The position numbers and the translations under genes are program-made. DNA of 64,000 bases, taken from assembly GCA_900767675.1 (NCBI GenBank), contig CAAFZX010000043.1:92334-156333 (forward strand), read 5' to 3'. This document shows positions 1 to 8,483 of this stretch, piece after piece (within the stretch, counting starts at the first letter, position 1; each line of letters starts with the position of its first letter). The DNA comes from an uncultured Collinsella sp. (lineage in GTDB: Bacteria; Actinomycetota; Coriobacteriia; Coriobacteriales; Coriobacteriaceae). Under the pieces are notes generated by a model, which saw only the letters and a list, made by a program, of their open reading frames with translations, ran no database searches and was not told the DNA's origin.

Positions 1-53
1 CCATCGAATAATGTGTGAGGCAACCACGTTTTTCCATCGAATAATGTGGGAGT
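1..53. repeat. two direct copies of a 19-base unit at the window edge
   Basis: The unit CCATCGAATAATGTG followed by GAG-like bases occurs at 1-20 and again at 35-53, with a 34-base period. It lies downstream of the galT terminator. The array may continue outside the window, so its full length and nature cannot be judged. Confidence 0.5.
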
Positions 54-138
54 TTAGGTCGGCACCTGGGGACGTTCCTTCTCTGCCGGCAGTTTGGAAC
101 ACTCCTTGTTTTGGTGCAAATTAGTTACCCTTGCATCA

Positions 139-178
139 GAAAACGGCGCCCGTCGGCGATGTTGCCGGCGGGCGCCGT
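139..178 (-). terminator. intrinsic terminator of the galK-galT operon
   Basis: A 10-bp GC-rich stem (143-152 with 169-178) lies about 50 bases after the galT stop. Read on the minus strand it is followed by four T residues (139-142), the layout of a Rho-independent terminator. Confidence 0.75.
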
Positions 179-225
179 GGTCGTGTAGGCGCTATTTGTT
201 AAGTGCGTGCGTTCGAGCTCGCGTG

Positions 226-1845
226 CTACAGCGAGTCGATAAAGCGCTGTTGGGCGGCGCGGCCGGCTTCGTCCCACTTAAAGACGCCGGCGTTGTCGAG
301 CACGTGGCCAAACACCACGCCGACCTCCTCGTGCAGGATATCGATGGCGTTGTCGGCCGTAAGCTCGTCGGCGCGGCGAGCAAAGACGTCCTCGGCCCAC
401 GCGGCATGGCTGCGACAAAGATCATCGCCCTCGAGCGCACCGGCAAGGTCGTAGCTGGCATCGACCTTGGCTGCCAGTAGATGCTCGCGGACAGCGCCGA
501 GCTCGGGAACCAAGCGCGGCGGCAAAATGGCCAGGCCCATGACCTCGATCAGGCCGATGTTCTCCTTCTTAATGTGGTGGTACTCGGCATGCGGGTGGAA
601 TACGCCCAGCGGATGCTCGTCGGTCGTGATGTTGCAGCGAAGCGCCAGGTGGGCCTCGTAGATCTCGCCGCCGGCGTTGCCGCGGGAGTCGACGCGGCGA
701 ATGACGGGCGTCACGGTGTTGTGGGCCACGCCATCGGCTGTGTACGCGATGACGCCCACAGACTCATCGGTCCACTCGCGCCAGGCGAGGATAATCTTCT
801 CGGCAGCGTCGAGCAGCTGGGCGCGGTCATGCGAGCGCAGGCGCAGCACCGAGAGCGGCCACTGCAGCACGGTACCGCTAACCTGATCAAATCCGGGCAC
901 GCTAAACTGCGAGATCTCGGCGGCGTGCATCATGGGGAACTCGTGCGCGCCGCCCTGGAAGTGGTCGTGCGACAAGATCGAGCCGCCCACGATAGGCAGG
1001 TCGGCGTTGGAGCCAATAAAGTAGTGCGGGAACAGGTCCACAAAATCGAGCAGGCACGTCAGGCCCTTGCGGTCAACGTGCATAGGGCGATGCTCGGAGC
1101 TCATGGCAATGCAGTGCTCGTTAAAGTACGCGTACGGGCTGTATTGGAAGCCCCAGCGCTCGCCGTCGAGCTTAATGGGGATAACGCGCAGATTCTGGCG
1201 GGCGGGATGGGCGCCGCCGTCGGCTGCAGCGGAGCGTCCGGGGTAGCCCTCGTTCTCGATGCAGAGCTGACAGGCGGGATACTTCTCGCCCGTGTTTTTG
1301 GCGGCACCGGCTGCGGCAATATCGCGCGGGTCCTTTTCGGGCTTTGACAGGTTGATGGTGATCTCCAGGTCACCCCAGTTGGTGGAAGTACTCCATTTGA
1401 TGTTGCGCGCGATGGCGGCACGGCGCACGTAGCCGGCGTCGCAGCACAGACCATAGAACCAGTCGGTCGCGGCGCGGGGCTCGTTGACGCCCATGCGTCC
1501 GTTGAACTCCTCGTTTACAACTGAAGGCCTCGGAATCAGTACGCCCATGATGCGCATGGCGATGCGGTCTCGGCCCGATGCCGTGTCCTCGGCGGCACCG
1601 TTGGCAACGGCGGCCTCGGAAAGCGCGGCAAGCGTGCCTTCAAGATCAAAGTCGGGGAGTGTATCGGGGTGCAAGAGCGATAGTTTCTCAACCTGGAGCG
1701 CCCAGGCCATGTCGAGCGCGGGGCCCGTGGCGCCGATGCACTCCAGAATGGTGTTGTAGGCCCAGATGCGGTCGTCCTGTCCGATCATCGATCGGTGGAT
1801 GGCATATTCGATAAGGCCCTGCGCAGCCTCGCGCACGTCGGTCAT
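226..1845 (-). CDS. galT: UDP-glucose--hexose-1-phosphate uridylyltransferase (class II)
   Basis: Transfers UMP between UDP-glucose and galactose-1-phosphate in the cytoplasmic Leloir pathway. The protein is about 539 residues and belongs to the long Firmicute-type class II GalT, not the 350-residue E. coli type. The catalytic His-X-His-X-Gln region is visible as SHDHFQGG near residue 292. The preferred start is the ATG at 1845, which overlaps the galK stop as TAATG, a typical translational coupling. An in-frame ATG three codons upstream (1854) is possible. Second gene of a galK-galT operon, ending in the terminator at 139-178. Confidence 0.93.
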   Translation of the reverse strand: MTDVREAAQGLIEYAIHRSMIGQDDRIWAYNTILECIGATGPALDMAWALQVEKLSLLHPDTLPDFDLEGTLAALSEAAVANGAAEDTASGRDRIAMRIMGVLIPRPSVVNEEFNGRMGVNEPRAATDWFYGLCCDAGYVRRAAIARNIKWSTSTNWGDLEITINLSKPEKDPRDIAAAGAAKNTGEKYPACQLCIENEGYPGRSAAADGGAHPARQNLRVIPIKLDGERWGFQYSPYAYFNEHCIAMSSEHRPMHVDRKGLTCLLDFVDLFPHYFIGSNADLPIVGGSILSHDHFQGGAHEFPMMHAAEISQFSVPGFDQVSGTVLQWPLSVLRLRSHDRAQLLDAAEKIILAWREWTDESVGVIAYTADGVAHNTVTPVIRRVDSRGNAGGEIYEAHLALRCNITTDEHPLGVFHPHAEYHHIKKENIGLIEVMGLAILPPRLVPELGAVREHLLAAKVDASYDLAGALEGDDLCRSHAAWAEDVFARRADELTADNAIDILHEEVGVVFGHVLDNAGVFKWDEAGRAAQQRFIDSL

Positions 1846-3050
1846 TACAGCCATGCCGCGTAAGCCCCCTTGTCAGTAATTGCGTAGTGGCGGGCAGAGC
1901 CTTCGCCCAGCCAGCTGTTCATCTTGGTGATAAAGGTGTCGACCAGGTCGAGCGGCACGAAGGCCTGGATGGTGCCGCCAAAGCCGCCACCGTGAATACG
2001 AACGGCACCGCGGCCGTCGAGCACGTGCTCGGCCAGTGCCAGGGCATACATTGAGGGCTGCTCGGAGCCCAGCTTGGCGACGACATTCTGCAGGTACATG
2101 GCAGAGCTGGCGCCGGACTCGCGCGTCAGGACCAGGAACTGGTCGATGTCGCCGGCGTTCAGGGCCGCCCAGCGCTTGTCGACCAGGCCGTTCTCGTACC
2201 AGTAGTGAACGGCGCGCAGGCAGGCGCGGTCGCCCAGCTTGGCGCGCAGCTCGGGGAGCTTGGCGTCAAAGTCGGCAACGTTTACCTCGCACAGGCGTGC
2301 CTTGCCAAACTCGGCGGCGACGTCCTGCATCTCGCGCGGAACGGCGGCGTAGTCGTCGGTGGCGGCCACGTGGTCGGCACCGACCTTAACGAGCACGAGC
2401 GCATAGCCGTGATCCTCAAAGTTGAGTTTGAGCTTCTGGGTCTTGGGCTGGGCCTGATCCTCAAAGTCCATGTAGGCGAGTCCGCCCAAGCAAACGGCGG
2501 CCTGGTCCATCAGACCGCAGGGCTTGCCGTAGTAGTTGTTCTCGGTGCGCTGGCTCATCTGCGCGAGCGCGACGGGCTCAATGGCGGGCGCGCCCCAGAG
2601 CGTCTCCATGGCGCGGCCGTATGCGGCCTCGACGGCAGCGGAGCTGGAAAGGCCGCCGCCCGAGGGGACGGAGCAGGTGAAAGCAAAATCGAAGCCGTGA
2701 GGCTCAACGCCAAGGGCTGCAATCTCGTGGGCCATACCGCGCACGAGGCTTGCGGACGTGCCCTTCTCGGACTCCTGCACGTCTAGCGTGCCGAGCGCGA
2801 TTTCAAACGTGGGATAGCCCTCGTCGGCTACGCGAACCTTGTTGGAATCGGTTGCCACGGCGATGCCGTCGACAGCGACATCGAGCGAGCCGGCGATAAC
2901 ATGGCCACCCTCGTGGTCGGTGTGGTTGCCGCTGATCTCGGAGCGGCCGGGTGCGTGCACGTAGAGCACCTGGCGATCGCCGATGGGGCCAAACTCCTCC
3001 TCAAACAGCTTGGTGAGCGTGGCGAATGTCTTTTCGTCGGGGGTGGTCAT
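1845..3050 (-). CDS. galK: galactokinase
   Basis: Phosphorylates galactose to galactose-1-phosphate using ATP; a GHMP kinase. The protein is 401 residues from the ATG at 3050, which has AAGGAAAGGA upstream; an in-frame extension to 3122 lacks support and would run through an operator. The galactokinase signature appears near the N terminus as GRSEISGNHTDHEGG, a form common in Gram-positive galactokinases. The GHMP ATP loop is PSGGGLSSSAA, and the C-terminal glycine-rich motif is GGGFGGT. It is the first gene of the operon, divergent from the LacI-family regulator at 3389. Three matching operators lie between them, so repression relieved by galactose or a derivative is likely. Confidence 0.94.
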   Translation of the reverse strand: MTTPDEKTFATLTKLFEEEFGPIGDRQVLYVHAPGRSEISGNHTDHEGGHVIAGSLDVAVDGIAVATDSNKVRVADEGYPTFEIALGTLDVQESEKGTSASLVRGMAHEIAALGVEPHGFDFAFTCSVPSGGGLSSSAAVEAAYGRAMETLWGAPAIEPVALAQMSQRTENNYYGKPCGLMDQAAVCLGGLAYMDFEDQAQPKTQKLKLNFEDHGYALVLVKVGADHVAATDDYAAVPREMQDVAAEFGKARLCEVNVADFDAKLPELRAKLGDRACLRAVHYWYENGLVDKRWAALNAGDIDQFLVLTRESGASSAMYLQNVVAKLGSEQPSMYALALAEHVLDGRGAVRIHGGGFGGTIQAFVPLDLVDTFITKMNSWLGEGSARHYAITDKGAYAAWL

Positions 3051-3092
3051 GGGAGTCCTTTCCTTGGCGCGCGCGGATGAGTTTTGCGTCGA

Positions 3093-3110
3093 TATGAGTA
3101 CGTTAATAAC
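3093..3110 (+). promoter_or_regulatory. candidate LacI-family operator O1
   Basis: TATGAGTACGTTAATAAC has an ACGT centre. Its core TATGAGTACGTTAA is repeated in opposite orientation at O2 (3157-3174) and nearly repeated at O3. It lies 43 bases before the galK start. Confidence 0.65.
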
Positions 3111-3156
3111 TTGAAGCGGCATGAACTAAGTGTTCACGATGCCGCACGTTACGGGC

Positions 3157-3174
3157 TATGTTAACGTACTCATA
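3157..3174 (-). promoter_or_regulatory. candidate LacI-family operator O2
   Basis: TATGTTAACGTACTCATA is an 18-base imperfect palindrome with outer TATG/CATA and an ACGT centre, the form expected of a LacI-family operator. Its centre is 64 bases from that of O1, about six helical turns, which would allow looping. Confidence 0.7.
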
Positions 3175-3279
3175 ACACATCGATTGTCACTTTTTGAGAA
3201 TCTGGTAATCGGTAGAAATACAGCCGTGAACGGTACTGCCGTATGGACTTATAAAGCAGAAGAGATGCAGATAGAAAAA

Positions 3280-3297
3280 GTAGAGTACGTTAACATG
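3280..3297 (+). promoter_or_regulatory. candidate LacI-family operator O3
   Basis: GTAGAGTACGTTAACATG shares the core GAGTACGTTAACAT with O2. It lies about 90 bases upstream of the regulator start, suggesting autoregulation or a three-site repression loop. Confidence 0.6.
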
Positions 3298-3388
3298 CGT
3301 CCGACGATAGCGGGCCTCGGCGCGGGGTGTATTTCTGCCCGGGTTGGCATGCACGCTATTCAGATCTCGCAAGGGTGAAGGTGATCCT

Positions 3389-4420
3389 GTGGCAAGGCGC
3401 CCGTCCAACGATACCAGTTCGCGTCCGGTCTCCATGGCCGACGTCGCCCGCGCTGCTGGCGTTTCGCAGCAGACGGTTTCGCGCGTCGCCAACGGCTTGC
3501 CCAACGTCAACGAGCAGACGCGCCAGCGCGTGCAGGCCGCTATGCAAGAGCTCGGCTTTCGTCCGAGTTATGCCGGTCGCTCGCTGCGCGACGGCCGTTA
3601 CCATTCGGTCGGCCTGTGCGTCAACGATGTCACCAAGTTTGGTAACCTCTCAATGATCGACGGCATCGCCAGCGCTGCTCGCGAGCATAATTGCGCCATC
3701 ACGCTGGTCGAGATGTCCAAGACCGAGGAGTTTTCGCTTGCCGAGGCCACGCGTCGTATGGCTGCGCTGCCCGTGGACGGCATCATCATCGGCATGAGTC
3801 GCATGGCGCCCGATTTTGAGACGTTTGATCCACTGCCGGGCATTGGCACGGTCATCGTTACCATGTACGCACATCCGCGCGTGACCACGGTCGATTCCGA
3901 CCATTACGGCTGCTCGCTGTTGCTCATGGATCACCTGTTTGAGCTGGGACACGATCAGATTCGCTATATTGGCGGCCCGTCGTTCTCGGTCGATGAACAG
4001 TTTCGTCGCGCCGGCTGGCAGGACGCGCTCGAGCGTAGGCACATTAAGCCGCAGGCGCCGCTCGAGGGCGATTGGTCTGCCAACAGCGGTTACGAGGCCG
4101 GCAGGTACCTGGCCGAGCACGACCGCACCATGACGGCGATTTACGCGGCAAACGACCAGATGGCAAACGGCGCCATTGCAGCGCTGCGTGATAGCGGTCT
4201 GCGCGTGCCCGAGGACGTGAGCGTGGTGGGCGTCGATGACTCGCTCGACGACTTTGTCGCACATAACGAGCTCACGACCGTTCGATTTGACTTGCATCAG
4301 CGTGGGCGCGAGGTGTTTGAGCATGCGGTTCCCGAGGCGGGTACGGTGGGCAAAACCGTTGCCATTCGTATTCCCGGCCAGCTCATCATTCGACATAGCA
4401 CGGCGATACCGCGCTCATAG
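3389..4420 (+). CDS. LacI-family transcriptional regulator of the galactose operon
   Basis: A 343-residue DNA-binding repressor-type protein. The N-terminal HTH (about residues 15-70) has the LacI form SMADVARAAGVSQQTVSRVANG followed by the hinge region. A periplasmic-binding-protein-like sensor domain follows. The start chosen is GTG 3389, which has AAGGTG five bases upstream; the ATG at 3344 would add 15 residues not typical of the family. It is transcribed away from galK, and the three operators in the shared intergenic region are the natural targets. The ligand is inferred to be galactose or a galactose metabolite from context only. Confidence 0.88.
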   Translation: MARRPSNDTSSRPVSMADVARAAGVSQQTVSRVANGLPNVNEQTRQRVQAAMQELGFRPSYAGRSLRDGRYHSVGLCVNDVTKFGNLSMIDGIASAAREHNCAITLVEMSKTEEFSLAEATRRMAALPVDGIIIGMSRMAPDFETFDPLPGIGTVIVTMYAHPRVTTVDSDHYGCSLLLMDHLFELGHDQIRYIGGPSFSVDEQFRRAGWQDALERRHIKPQAPLEGDWSANSGYEAGRYLAEHDRTMTAIYAANDQMANGAIAALRDSGLRVPEDVSVVGVDDSLDDFVAHNELTTVRFDLHQRGREVFEHAVPEAGTVGKTVAIRIPGQLIIRHSTAIPRS

Positions 4421-4503
4421 TTTGTGCTGGTAAACGGCGATTTATCGCATTTCAATAACAATCGGTAAGGATGCCGGCAGATAGCTGTTGGGATGCAGCC
4501 GAG

Positions 4504-4540
4504 TGCTATGATAGACGGGCTCTTTTGTCTATCTAGGAGG
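4504..4540 (+). promoter_or_regulatory. extended -10 promoter and strong RBS of the flavoprotein gene
   Basis: TGCTATGAT (4504-4512) is an extended -10 element with no clear -35. TAGGAGG (4534-4540) is a near-consensus ribosome binding site nine bases before the ATG at 4550. Confidence 0.5.
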
Positions 4541-4549
4541 CTTTGCCTG

Positions 4550-5710
4550 ATGGAGATCACCAAGGATATCCGCTACGTTGGCGTCGACGATCACGACATT
4601 GACCTGTTCGAGGGCCAGTACGATGTGTCCGAGAACGGTATGGCATACAACAGCTACGTTATCTTGGGCGAAAAGATCGCTGTCGCCGATTCAGTCGACG
4701 GCGGTTTTGTCGACGAGTGGCTCGGTAACATCGAAGCCGTGCTCGACGGTCGCACACCCGATTACCTGGTCGTCCATCACATGGAGCCCGATCACTCCGC
4801 TGGCATCGCCGCCTTTATGGAGCGCTATCCCCAGGCGCAGATTGTGGCCAGCATGGGCGCTTTCCGCATGATGGTCAACTACTTTGGCACCGATTATCCC
4901 GAGCGCAAGATGGTCGTCAAAGAGGGCGACGTGCTCGACCTGGGCGGTCACAGCCTAACGTTTGTCGGTGCCCCCAACGTGCACTGGCCCGAGGTGCTGT
5001 TCTCTTACGAGGCCACCGACAAGGTGCTCTTTAGTGCCGACGGCTTTGGCAAGTTTGGCGCCAACGACATCGAAGATCCGGAAGGGTGGGCTTGCGAAGC
5101 GCGCCGTTACTACTTTGGCATCGTCGGTAAGTTCGGCAAGTTCGTGCAGGCCGTGCTCAAGAAGGCCGCCGATCTGGACATCCAGGTTATCTGTCCGCTC
5201 CATGGCCCCGTGCTAACCGAGAACCTGGGCTACTACCTCGACACCTACAACACCTGGTCGAGCTATCAGCCCGAGGACGAGGGAATCACCATTGCCTACG
5301 CGAGCGTCTACGGCCACCTGAAGGCCGCCGTCGATGAGCTCGCATCTGCGCTCGAGGCCCGCGGCCAGAAGGTCTCCGTTTTTGACTTGGCTCGCGACGA
5401 CATGGCCGAGGCCGTTGAGGATGCGTTCCGCTATGACCGTCTGGTACTCGCTTCCATTACCTATCAGGGCGAGATCTTCCCGTTCATGAGCACCTTTATC
5501 CACACGCTTGCCGAGCATGCCTACCAGAACCGTACCGTGGCGCTTGTCGAGGCCGGTTCCTGGGCGCCTGCAGCTGCCAAGGTTATGACCAAGGAGCTCG
5601 AGGGCATGAAGGACATCACCCTGACGCAGAACAAGGTGACTGTCCTGGGTTCGCTCAACGACGCCTCGCGCGCTCAGATCGAGGCCCTCGCTGACGAGCT
5701 CTCCAAGTAA
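4550..5710 (+). CDS. FprA family A-type flavoprotein (flavodiiron protein)
   Basis: Reduces O2 to water and/or NO to N2O in anaerobes, protecting oxygen-sensitive enzymes. The protein has 386 residues, the normal length. The N-terminal metallo-beta-lactamase-like domain carries the diiron ligand motif HHMEPDH, followed by later His and Asp ligands (NVHWPE, SADGFG, PLHGP). The C-terminal third is a flavodoxin domain starting at ITIAYASVYGHL. ATG 4550 is chosen for the TAGGAGG site; an upstream in-frame ATG at 4493 overlaps the promoter. It is monocistronic and ends at a strong shared terminator. Such a protein suits an organism that uses oxygen-sensitive pyruvate formate-lyase. Confidence 0.92.
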   Translation: MEITKDIRYVGVDDHDIDLFEGQYDVSENGMAYNSYVILGEKIAVADSVDGGFVDEWLGNIEAVLDGRTPDYLVVHHMEPDHSAGIAAFMERYPQAQIVASMGAFRMMVNYFGTDYPERKMVVKEGDVLDLGGHSLTFVGAPNVHWPEVLFSYEATDKVLFSADGFGKFGANDIEDPEGWACEARRYYFGIVGKFGKFVQAVLKKAADLDIQVICPLHGPVLTENLGYYLDTYNTWSSYQPEDEGITIAYASVYGHLKAAVDELASALEARGQKVSVFDLARDDMAEAVEDAFRYDRLVLASITYQGEIFPFMSTFIHTLAEHAYQNRTVALVEAGSWAPAAAKVMTKELEGMKDITLTQNKVTVLGSLNDASRAQIEALADELSK

Positions 5711-5733
5711 CGACACGTTCACTTTTAACGCTC

Positions 5734-5774
5734 AAACCACCACAAAGGGGACAGGCACCTTTGTGGTGGTTTTT
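5734..5774. terminator. bidirectional terminator between convergent genes
   Basis: A perfect 15-bp stem (5734-5748 with 5758-5772) has a 9-base loop containing GGACAGGCA and a T-run on the plus side; on the minus side the stem ends in an A-rich edge. It separates the flavoprotein gene from the DeoR gene. The stem/loop text GGGGACAGGCACC resembles the REP-like GGGAC repeats described elsewhere in this window. Confidence 0.8.
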
Positions 5775-5776
5775 GT

Positions 5777-6580
5777 TTAAGCGCCGGCGATGAGGAGATT
5801 TGGGCGGGCGTTGTCGACGATCTCGGCGATTGAGGTGGCGACGGCGTGATCGGGGTCACGGTCCATCACGATGGCGTTGACGTCGATTAGCTCGGCAAAG
5901 CGGTACATGCCGCGTCCGTTGACCTTGCTGGCGTCCATGAGGGCAACGCCTTGACGGGCGGCGGAGATCATAGCTGTTTTGGTCTCGGCCATCTGCGGAA
6001 AGTCGGTCGTAAAGCCGCAGCCGGGAACAAAAGCGCCGGGGCACATGACGGCAAGGTCGGCATGGACCATTTGGAGCGCCTGCATGGTGAGCGGTCCGTA
6101 CAGATAGCGATGACCTTTGCGCAGTGCCCCGCCCAGCATGACGACATCGACCGAGGGCATGCTCTCGTCGATGTAATCGGCAATGGTAATGTCGGCCGTG
6201 ATGACGGTGATGCCATCGCGCTGGTCGAGGAGCCGGACAAACTCGAGCGCCGTGGTGCCCGAGTCGACGAGCAGCGTGTCGCCGTCATTGACGAGCTCGA
6301 TGGCGCTTTGCGCGATGGCCTGCTTGGCGGCGACATTGACGTTGATACGGCGATCCTGGGTGGATACGGTCAGTCGCTTCTGGAGCGACACAGCGCCACC
6401 ATGCGTGCGGCGCAGCTTGCCGGACTCGGCGAGCGCGTCTAGGTCGGCGCGGGCGGTAACGGAGGACACGCCAAAAGTCTGGGCGATTTCTGCCACTTGC
6501 ACTGAGGCGTTATGTTCGAGCATTTCCATAATGGCGGCGCGACGCTCATCGGCGAAAGCTCGGGTTGTTGCATGGGCCAT
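5777..6580 (-). CDS. DeoR/GlpR-family transcriptional regulator
   Basis: A 267-residue sugar-responsive repressor. The N-terminal winged HTH (about residues 20-60) reads VAEIAQTFGVSSVTARADLD with the DeoR signature ending in RRTHGGAV. The C-terminal part is the ribose-5-phosphate-isomerase-like sensor domain that binds a phosphorylated sugar (VDSGTTALEF, DASKVNGRGMYRF). It is divergent from the aldolase gene at 6916, which is the likely target. The precise effector cannot be told from sequence; a phosphorylated hexose or tagatose derivative fits the context. Confidence 0.88.
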   Translation of the reverse strand: MAHATTRAFADERRAAIMEMLEHNASVQVAEIAQTFGVSSVTARADLDALAESGKLRRTHGGAVSLQKRLTVSTQDRRINVNVAAKQAIAQSAIELVNDGDTLLVDSGTTALEFVRLLDQRDGITVITADITIADYIDESMPSVDVVMLGGALRKGHRYLYGPLTMQALQMVHADLAVMCPGAFVPGCGFTTDFPQMAETKTAMISAARQGVALMDASKVNGRGMYRFAELIDVNAIVMDRDPDHAVATSIAEIVDNARPNLLIAGA

Positions 6581-6915
6581 ATCCGCTCCATCATCGTCTG
6601 AAATTTGCAGGAATTGTGTTGAGTCTATTTTCGTTCATTTTCTTTTTAAGTAAGGAAACGCCTTTCGATTACTTACTTTTTCTATAAAAGAAAGATGATC
6701 AAAGCCCAAAACTCAATTTCGAACACGCACGCTCGGGTTCGACCCCTTCCGTTTGCTTTTCAAAAATGAAGGTTGGACCTCGCGCGATGACAATATCTCG
6801 CACATGCATACCCGCTGAATTTCATACAATGAGCGCAGCAAAACGCAAGGTAAAACACCTTGTGAACAACTACGCCCGATGTCCAGATGCGGGCGAGGGA
6901 GAGGAGCAAACGCTC
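6581..6915. other. divergent control region between DeoR gene and aldolase gene
   Basis: 335 bases, AT-rich at 6620-6700. TTTTCGTTCATTTTC (6629-6643) resembles DeoR-type operators. AAGTAAG (6648-6654) is inverted at 6672-6678. No convincing ORF is present; an ATG-started extension of the aldolase frame from 6766 has no RBS and adds non-homologous sequence. Confidence 0.4.
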
Positions 6916-7773
6916 ATGGCACTTGTTACCACCGAAAAGATGCTCAAGGACGCTCAGGCCGGCCACTACGCCGTCGGCGCGTTCAACGTCGAGAACCTCG
7001 AGTTCGTTATGGCCGTTCTGGCCGCTGCCGAGGAGACCAAGTCCCCCGTCATCATGCAGACCACCCCGGGCACCATCAAGACCGCTGGTCTGGACTACTT
7101 CTACGGCATGGTCAAGGCTGCCGCCGAGCGCGCTTCCGTGCCCGTTGCCCTGCACCTCGATCACGGCGATGGCTATGACCGCTGCATGCAGGCTTTCCGC
7201 ACGGGCTACACCTCCGTCATGATCGACGGTTCGCACGAGTCTTTCGAGGACAACATCGCTCTGACCAAGTCCGTCGCCGATGCTGGCCGCGCCATGGGCG
7301 TGCCCGTCGAGGCCGAGCTCGGTAAGGTTGGCGGCAAGGAGGACGACGGTCCCGCGGTTGAGGGCGAGAGCCCCTACACTGATCCGGCCGAGGCCAAGGA
7401 GTTTGTTGAGCGTACCGGCTGCACCTCCCTCGCAATTGGCGTTGGCACCAGCCACGGTGTGTACACGAGCGATCCGCACATCGAGCAGTCCGTGGTCAAG
7501 GCTATCCGCGACGCCGTCGACGTGCCGCTGGTTCTGCACGGCACCTCCGGTGTGCCCGATGAGCAGGTTGCCGAGGCTGTGAAGAACGGCATCTGCAAGG
7601 TTAACTACGCCACCGAGCTGCGTCAGGCCTACACCAAGGGCTTCATGGCCTACATGGCCGAGAACCCCGCCTGCTTCGACCCCAAGAAGCCGGCTAAGGA
7701 GGGTATGCGTGAGATCACCGAGCTGGTTAAGATCCGCATGACCAACCTCAACTCTGTGGGCAAGGCAGAGTAA
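6916..7773 (+). CDS. class II ketose-bisphosphate aldolase (fructose- or tagatose-1,6-bisphosphate)
   Basis: Zn-dependent reversible cleavage of a ketose-1,6-bisphosphate to DHAP and glyceraldehyde-3-phosphate. The protein has 285 residues, matching the short GatY/KbaY/Bacillus Fba group. Visible motifs are LHLDHGDGYD (Zn-binding and catalytic region), VEAELGKVGGKEDD, IGTSHG-like VGTSHGVY and VLHGTSG. The start at 6916 is preceded by AGAGGAG. Proximity to a DeoR regulator and to the gal genes leaves tagatose-bisphosphate as an alternative substrate; it could equally be the glycolytic aldolase. A 153-base hairpin begins 24 bases after the stop. Confidence 0.9.
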   Translation: MALVTTEKMLKDAQAGHYAVGAFNVENLEFVMAVLAAAEETKSPVIMQTTPGTIKTAGLDYFYGMVKAAAERASVPVALHLDHGDGYDRCMQAFRTGYTSVMIDGSHESFEDNIALTKSVADAGRAMGVPVEAELGKVGGKEDDGPAVEGESPYTDPAEAKEFVERTGCTSLAIGVGTSHGVYTSDPHIEQSVVKAIRDAVDVPLVLHGTSGVPDEQVAEAVKNGICKVNYATELRQAYTKGFMAYMAENPACFDPKKPAKEGMREITELVKIRMTNLNSVGKAE

Positions 7774-7797
7774 CAGCAAGGGTGCTCTGATCCCACC

Positions 7798-7950
7798 GGA
7801 CGGCTTGGGCGGGCCCCCGTGCTTAGTTTCCAAAACGTCCTCGCGCATGAAGGCCCCCGTTGCCTCGCTTCTACGAAGCGTTGGCAACGGGGGCCTTCGC
7901 GCTGCGGAATGATTTTGGAAACTAAGCACGGGGGCCCGCCCAAGCCGTCC
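7798..7950 (+). repeat. 3'-end long hairpin element, copy A
   Basis: Perfect 38-bp outer arms (7798-7835 with 7913-7950). Inside them CGTCCTC-GCGC-ATG (left) faces GCGC-TGCGGAAT (right), then a 15-bp inner stem (7850-7864 with 7883-7897) ends in a small hairpin. It shares its internal loop, but not its arm sequence, with five other copies in the window. It starts 24 bases after the aldolase stop and is in the same orientation. Confidence 0.9.
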
Positions 7951-8483
7951 TGCTCAATCGCCCTTGTGGCGTTGGGGCTGGAAGAGTGGGGCGCGAGCGT
8001 TACTTTGCTGATGAGGGACTAGAGTGCCCGGGCTTGTTCGGGGAACGCTATATCTAGGGATGCTTGGAGCTTTTTGAATGAGGTTTGCAGGTTGAGGCTC
8101 TGATTGCTTGAGCGTTTTGCCTGCGAGGTTGGGGAGTCGAGGAAGCCGTTTCTCTGTGTCGGGGGGAAGGAGAAAAGGTTTGCATGTTTTAGGGATGGCT
8201 GCTGTGCTGCGTCATTGGAAGAATGCATGCTTATGCGGCCTCCTCGATATCCGCCAAAAGAATGCGCTCGGGGTGTGTGCTGCTAGGTCCCGTGCGCTGG
8301 CAGTATTATGCCGCGGCTGCTGCAAAGAAGCGCTAAAGAAAGGCTTAACCTGGTTTGGTGTTACGATGAAACTGCAGTTCAGAGGTATCGATTAACACTC
8401 TTGAAAGGTTTTGGGCTTAAGGGCTTTCTAAGGTTTGTGACGTGGATGTGGCGCGGACGTACGGAGCGTGTGAATGCACGCTG
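7951..8483. other. gap without a supported gene
   Basis: About 530 bases, lower in GC than the flanking genes. Short ORFs on both strands lack ribosome binding sites and family resemblance. No strong hairpin is seen after copy A. It may be decayed coding sequence. Confidence 0.4.

Noticed and set aside
8019..8395. Small overlapping ORFs in the gap after the aldolase
   Set aside because: No RBS, no similarity recognised, different strands and frames; could be decayed sequence.
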